The notes under the pieces: generated by a model
What the model was told of the DNA's origin: nothing
What the model saw: only the letters and a program-made list of their open reading frames with translations
Databases searched by the model: none
Shown here: piece by piece, positions 59,499 to 64,000 of the stretch
Position numbering within the stretch: position 1 is the first letter of the stretch
Layout of the letters: every line of letters starts with the position of its first letter
Program-made: the position numbers and the translations under genes
NCBI GenBank assembly: GCA_002110485.1
Contig: MOWL01000068.1
Coordinates: 1,178,001 to 1,242,000 of the forward strand
DNA: 64,000 bases
Source of the DNA: Emergomyces orientalis
Taxonomy: Eukaryota; Ascomycota; Eurotiomycetes; Onygenales; Ajellomycetaceae
Direction of reading: 5' to 3'

Positions 59499-62328
59499 TT
59501 AGATATCAACAACCCGACACGCCCCTGCCTCACAGACAAGCAGGTAATTCTTTCCCGGCCGTATATCCCTCAACAACGCATTGCGCGTCCGCAGCCAGTT
59601 CGATTTCTCCACGCTGGCTGACACATCAGCACTACCGATACGCACATCGATGGTAGAAACTGTGGCCGTAGCCGTCGACGCAGCCGTCCCTGCTTCCGCA
59701 CGTGCTTTTTGAACAACCAATTCGCGCGCTGAAGGAGGACGCACCACCGGTGCTGCCTCGCCCACACCCTCCATCCTCATATCAACATCACCCTCGACCT
59801 CGCCCTGGTTCAAGCCCTCATGGGAAACTGACGACGTAAGCCCAAGATCACTCTGCCCAATAACCCCGACAACCCCCTTAACGCCAACCTCCAGCCCGAC
59901 AACGACATCCAGCATTCCAACGAAGAGGAAAGGATGCTGCATGATTTCCACCGCGAAGGCGTTCACGGTCTCCCGTGCCAGGCGCTGGTAGGTGTCATCT
60001 TCGAGGAGGGTGGAGAGGCGGAGGAGGTTTCGGGCTATGACACCGTTGGGCGAAGGGGTTGCGGCGTCTGTGCCGGTTTTGAGACGGAAGAGGGGGGCTG
60101 GGTCTGTGGAAGTTTGGGCGAGGGTTGAAGGGGTGGTGTAGTAGCCAGAGGAGGAGGGAGGTGGGATTGTTTCGGTGATTGAAGTAGTTGGCGTTACCCC
60201 TGGGGTGGGGCCGGGAGCGAGGAAGTATTTGTTTAGGTATTCTGAGATACGGTGGTGGTGGTTGTTAGTATTGAAATTTGTGAAGGAGATTTGTGAAGGA
60301 GATTTGTGAAGGAGATTTGTGAAGGAGTTTTGATAGAAAGATTCTTTAAAGGTGTGGTAAAAATAACTTACGTTGTAGTTGCTCAGCAAATTGCAAATAG
60401 CTGTCATCGAAGGTCGCTTCGTAGAGATCAATAAGTCCAGAGACGAGATATGCATAATCGTCAGCGAAACCGGGGGTATCCCCTTTCTCACCATCGCGGT
60501 ATATACGCCAGAGTTGGCCTGATGCAGGATCAAAGAGGCTCTGCTTGATAAACCTCACCGCATTCTCTGCGGCTAGCCTGAACTCCAGTGCCTTATCTCT
60601 ATCCACATTATCAAGAACAATACTGCATTTGGCCAGCGCGCCAATGGCAAGTCCGTTCCATGCGACGATGATCTTATCATCCAGTTCCGGACGCACCCTT
60701 TTGCTCTCCCGGTATTCACGCAACTTTTCCCTGGATGTCTTGATGATCTTAACAACCTCTTCCTCACTTAGTCCGAACTCCTTAGCGAGCTTTCCGGGAG
60801 TAACCTGTACGCTCAGAACGTTTTGATTTATGAACTCATCATGCGGATCATTTCCTCGCGCGACGTTTCCATCAGGCAAAACTCCCCAATGACGGGCACA
60901 TACGTCGGCATTCCGTTGGCCCAGAATCTGTTTGAATTCCTTATGCGTCCAGACGTAAAAAGCCCCTTCTCTTTTCTCCGTGTCGCTCGGGGTAGGCAGG
61001 CTGTCCGCGTCTTCCGACGAGTGGAATCCACCAGTTGGCGACAATATTGGCGGACTTGTAATATAAGTCGCGATATCATATATGGCACCAAGTAGCTCTG
61101 GGTCGTGAGCAGAATCGAAGGCGTCTACGTAAACATCCAGCAACTGCGCTTGGTCATAAAGCATTTTCTCAAAATGCGGTAGACTCCAGTCTGCTGTTAC
61201 GCTATACCGCGCGAATCCATTCCCTATCTGGTCATGGATACCTCCACGCGACATGGAAATAAGAGTTTTGGTAGCCATTTCAATGGCACGAGCACATTCG
61301 TCGTACCCTACAATATCAGCAACGGCACTGGGGAATCGAGAGAGATGTATCAGGTAGCTCAAATTAGCAGGGGTTGGGAATTTAGGAGCTCTTGAGAATC
61401 CTCCATTGGCGGAGTCATAACGTGAAGCAAAATGCTGATATGCCTCTTCCAACAGCTCAACCTCCAGATCCTCATCCCCATCTGTATCCTTCTGCTTAGA
61501 GTGAGTTCCTTCTTCTGCAAATTCCCGAAGCTGGTTCGTAATATCCTTTGCACTCTCGCGACACCTCAACTGTTGCGTTTGCCACACATCTCGCAACTTT
61601 TCTAAAATATCGATGAAAGTAACTTGTCCCTCTCCGCCGAGTGCGGGCACTGTACTGGAATGCGGGCCTGGCCAGTATGTGCCCCCAAAGACCGGTTCCA
61701 GATCTGGCGTGAGGAAGACGTTCAAAGGCCATCCACCGGAACCAGTTGTGGCCTGCACATAGTTCATGTATACTTCATCGATATCTGGTCGTTCTTCTCG
61801 GTCCAGCTTTATTGGGATAAACGACTTGTTCAATATCGCTGCAACTTCAGGAGACATGAATGACTCCTTTTCCATAACATGACACCCTGCACCAACTAGT
61901 GTCAGCTACCGTCTTCCGGAGTACAATAAAAGGATAGAGACACAGACAGTGACATGCAGAATACCCAATACTTAAGAAGACCATGCGGTTGAGTTTCTTA
62001 GCCAAAGCAATTGCTTCTGAATCCCACATTTGCCAGGCAACAGGGTTGTTCATGTGCCCGCGAACCTAGCCATGTGGATATTAGCACTTAAGTCAGAAAT
62101 TGTTATATTTCTCCCCCCCCCGGATCAATGAATGTATTTTACATATGGTGATTTGCTCTGATTTAGGCGATTGACGAGCTCCTGGGACGTTCCGGCTCCC
62201 ATCTCCGCCTCTGACGACCGTCTCTCCGACAAGGAAGCCATGCCGAGGGATGCCCTGCAGTTTCGTACAAAGGGGGACCTTCCAATCTTATAAAAATTTA
62301 TCCTAGCAGCTGTAGATATACTGATCAT
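59499..62328 (-). CDS. SPATA20/YyaL-type protein: thioredoxin-like domain plus (alpha/alpha)6 barrel
   Basis: Four exons: 62328-62143, 62065-61948, 61886-60372 and 60241-59499; 853 aa. The N-terminal thioredoxin-like domain (DUF255) carries Cys100-His-Trp-Cys103, whose two halves are brought together by splicing exons 2 and 3 to read SIGYSACHWCHVMEKESF. Then come LDREERPDIDEVYM and TGSGGWPLNVFLTPDLEPVFGGTYWP, the family signatures, followed by the glycosidase-like helical barrel (GGIHDQIGNGFARYSVTADW, LPHFEKMLYDQAQLLDVY). Exons 3-4 join as EQLQQYLNKYFLAPG, and FRLKTGTDAATPSPNGVIARNLLRL ends the barrel. Length is near the ~790 of the human protein. Biochemical function is not established for the family; a redox role is inferred. 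The first 29 residues are Arg/Ser-rich and lack acidic residues, like a mitochondrial presequence, while Met30 offers a cytosolic form. Intron 3 contains four copies of a 13-bp repeat. Confidence 0.92.
60273..60324. repeat. 13-bp tandem repeat inside intron 3 of the SPATA20-like gene
   Basis: Units gaaatttgtgaag, then gagatttgtgaag three times (60273-60285, 60286-60298, 60299-60311, 60312-60324). They fill about 40 percent of the 130-nt intron (60242-60371). Confidence 0.92.
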
Positions 62329-63017
62329 GAGATAGACACTTTCCGTGTCAAGTTATATGTGCTTTTGATCTGGGTGGCCATTTGTTAGTAATTGCTGACA
62401 GGTTTTCGTTTATAGGGCGGATTTCAAATGTGTCTCAAGCGGAATTGAGGGGAAACGAACACGACACTCTTCTCTTTCAGCTGTACTCTCCAGTAGCCTA
62501 GAATCGCAGAACAAAGACGATGGTAAGAATATTCCGGCCCAGTTTTCCACTACTCTGCCTGGAGATATATACAGATACAGCAATATAGGCACAGTAACTC
62601 CATAGATTGCTCGACGAGACGGGAAGACACCCAATGACGGGATGCTGACATCATGGTCCACGTGATATACCCGCCAACCCCTATTGAGAACCTTCTTGCG
62701 CAGCTTATATCGATCATATCTATATATCATGAGCGTTTGTATTTTGTATACTTCTACGGCATGGATGAGCGCCGTTCTTCGATTCCCTCGCGGGCTTGAG
62801 TTAGAATGGGTACTTGTCTATTCACAATGAGTAGTGTGTTTATCACCAACATTCAAATACCAAGACTTAGAAGTGAGATTTCGGTCAGGACCACAGGCTG
62901 CCCAAAATGCCAATAGAAACAAACAGCGTATGGCGCGAGGAATTTAACAAGGGTTATATATGAATCGTTCAGTCTTATTTATAATCCCTCACATTCTCCA
63001 CAGATAGTTACGGCAAT
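62329..63017. other. Intergenic spacer
   Basis: Upstream region of the SPATA20-like gene and 3' flank of the WD40 gene. No credible ORF. Confidence 0.6.
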
Positions 63018-64000
63018 CTAGTCATCGCCCATCAACTCCGCAAGCTCCTTCTCCTCTTCCTCCGTTAATTGTGACTCCTTTGGGTTATCGTTCACTTCGT
63101 CGTCTTCTTGAGCTGTACTTTCTGCCTTTGCTTTGGCCACTTCGAGTTGAGCCGGGTCAAGCGACCACTGTCGTATCGTGGCATCTATGCTGATACTAAC
63201 AACTGTCCTCCCGATTAAAAGAAGGCCGCTAACTTCTTCAAAATGACCAGAATACGTATGATGCAATTTTCCAGTCTTTAACCAGTCCGTAAAAAAAATA
63301 AGTAAATAAAAATAATACATCGGGACGAAGAAGAGAAGAAAAATGTTACTCACCGCACGATTCCACACGCGCACTTCCTCATCCCTACATCCGGTGATCA
63401 CCCAACCGCCCTGTTCATGCACGACGACGTCCCTGACAAAGTCTGGATGTTCCAACGTCATGTCAGTTTTCCACTTCGCCTCCCTGCTGAGAGATTTGGC
63501 TGTTTTATCTGCCGAAGCCGTCCATAGGTCGCCGTCTGCGTCGAAGAAAAGTTTATAGACGCTAGTCTCATGTTCCAATATCGGGTCTGAGAGGGATTGC
63601 TCCTTGAACGGGGAGGAAAGGGAGAAATGGCGAATGCTGCGATCACTTCCTGAGCTGAACACAGTTATTCGCGTCGGGTCCTCTTCAGAAACTAGAGGGT
63701 CAATGGCGAGGTGTAGTACTCCACGACTGTAATCTCTAAAGACATGTAATCTCTCGCCAGTACGGATGCTCCAGATGATGATTTCACCATCCGCGCCACC
63801 GGAGATCAGTAAATCATCACCATCCAGTCTTTGGGATATGACAGCCTTTACGAAGTCTGTGTGGCCTTTGTATCTATGTTTTTGCGTGCGTGAAGCAACG
63901 TCCCAACTCCATATGGTCTTGTCCCAGCATCCAGCAAAGATGGTTGTGCCATCGGGGGAAAAGCATATACTCGTTAATGGGGCAGTCGGTCCCCTGTAAA
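63018..64000 (-). CDS. WD40-repeat protein, C-terminal part (runs off the right edge)
   Basis: The visible coding parts are 64000-63354 and 63275-63018, separated by a 78-nt intron (63276-63353, donor GTGAGT). The frame is open to the last base of the window, so the 5' part lies outside; a possible splice acceptor (TTTACAG) near 63994 means the edge could also be an exon start. WD repeats are recognisable: SICFSPDGTTIFAGCWDKTI-WSWD, GHTDFVKAV then LLISGGADGEIIIW, the SGSDRSIRHFSL repeat, DLWTASADKTAKSL, HPDFVRDVVVH with GWVITGCRDEEVRVWNRA, and GHFEEVSGLLLIG then SISIDATIRQWSL. The tail is acidic (EEEEKELAELMGDD). WD propellers are scaffolds; I cannot name the complex. At least five blades are present. 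Confidence 0.9.
   Translation of the reverse strand, partial: YRGPTAPLTSICFSPDGTTIFAGCWDKTIWSWDVASRTQKHRYKGHTDFVKAVISQRLDGDDLLISGGADGEIIIWSIRTGERLHVFRDYSRGVLHLAIDPLVSEEDPTRITVFSSGSDRSIRHFSLSSPFKEQSLSDPILEHETSVYKLFFDADGDLWTASADKTAKSLSREAKWKTDMTLEHPDFVRDVVVHEQGGWVITGCRDEEVRVWNRAVSNIFLLFFVPMYYFYLLIFFTDWLKTGKLHHTYSGHFEEVSGLLLIGRTVVSISIDATIRQWSLDPAQLEVAKAKAESTAQEDDEVNDNPKESQLTEEEEKELAELMGDD

Overview
The window reads as nuclear chromosomal DNA of a filamentous ascomycete. Coding sequence is split by short introns (about 52-371 nt) with GT...AG ends. Genes are separated by long A/T- and microsatellite-rich spacers of 0.5-5 kb. The protein families are typical of Pezizomycotina: Dal5-type MFS, DSD1-type D-serine dehydratase, fungal PF04199 cyclase, KDM4/KdmA, FacC/Yat2 carnitine acetyltransferase and a Pry/PR-1 secreted protein. 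The very long spacers would fit Onygenales (Eurotiomycetes), but that placement is inference. I rebuilt all gene models by hand from conserved protein order, splice signals and reading phase; every multi-exon model sums to a whole number of codons.

Left part (1-25.7 kb): after a truncated or unrecognised low-complexity ORF (1-726) comes a run of small-molecule catabolism and transport genes. In order they are a Dal5-like MFS permease (-), an HSL-type alpha/beta hydrolase (-), a DHDPS/HOGA-type class I aldolase (-), a RidA imine deaminase (-) divergent from a DSD1-type PLP/Zn dehydratase (+), an F-box/ankyrin protein (-), an acyl-CoA dehydrogenase (+), a six-exon PF04199 cyclase/hydrolase (-) and an APC amino-acid/GABA permease (-). 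Two permeases flank five to six catabolic enzymes. The dehydratase makes an enamine/imine that RidA is known to hydrolyse. This is the best candidate in the window for an undescribed system, a nitrogen-scavenging or D-amino-acid/imine catabolic cluster.

Middle part (27.3-42.7 kb): a large E2 ubiquitin-conjugating protein of UBE2O/BIRC6 type with an N-terminal cysteine cluster (-), a 1524-aa KDM4/KdmA-type JmjN-JmjC-PHD histone demethylase (-) with a CT-rich leader, and a FacC/Yat2-like carnitine acetyltransferase (-). These are housekeeping or regulatory genes.

Right part (45.4-64 kb): a MUP-type methionine permease (-), a GH13 maltase/isomaltase gene (+) carrying an in-frame TAG in its first conserved block and therefore called a pseudogene, a secreted CAP/Pry protein with an APKP-repeat hinge (-), a 5.2-kb gene-free stretch full of simple repeats, a SPATA20/YyaL-type thioredoxin-domain protein (-), and a WD40 protein that runs off the right edge (-). 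I found no convincing tRNA, rRNA, CRISPR array, intact transposon, or PKS/NRPS core gene.
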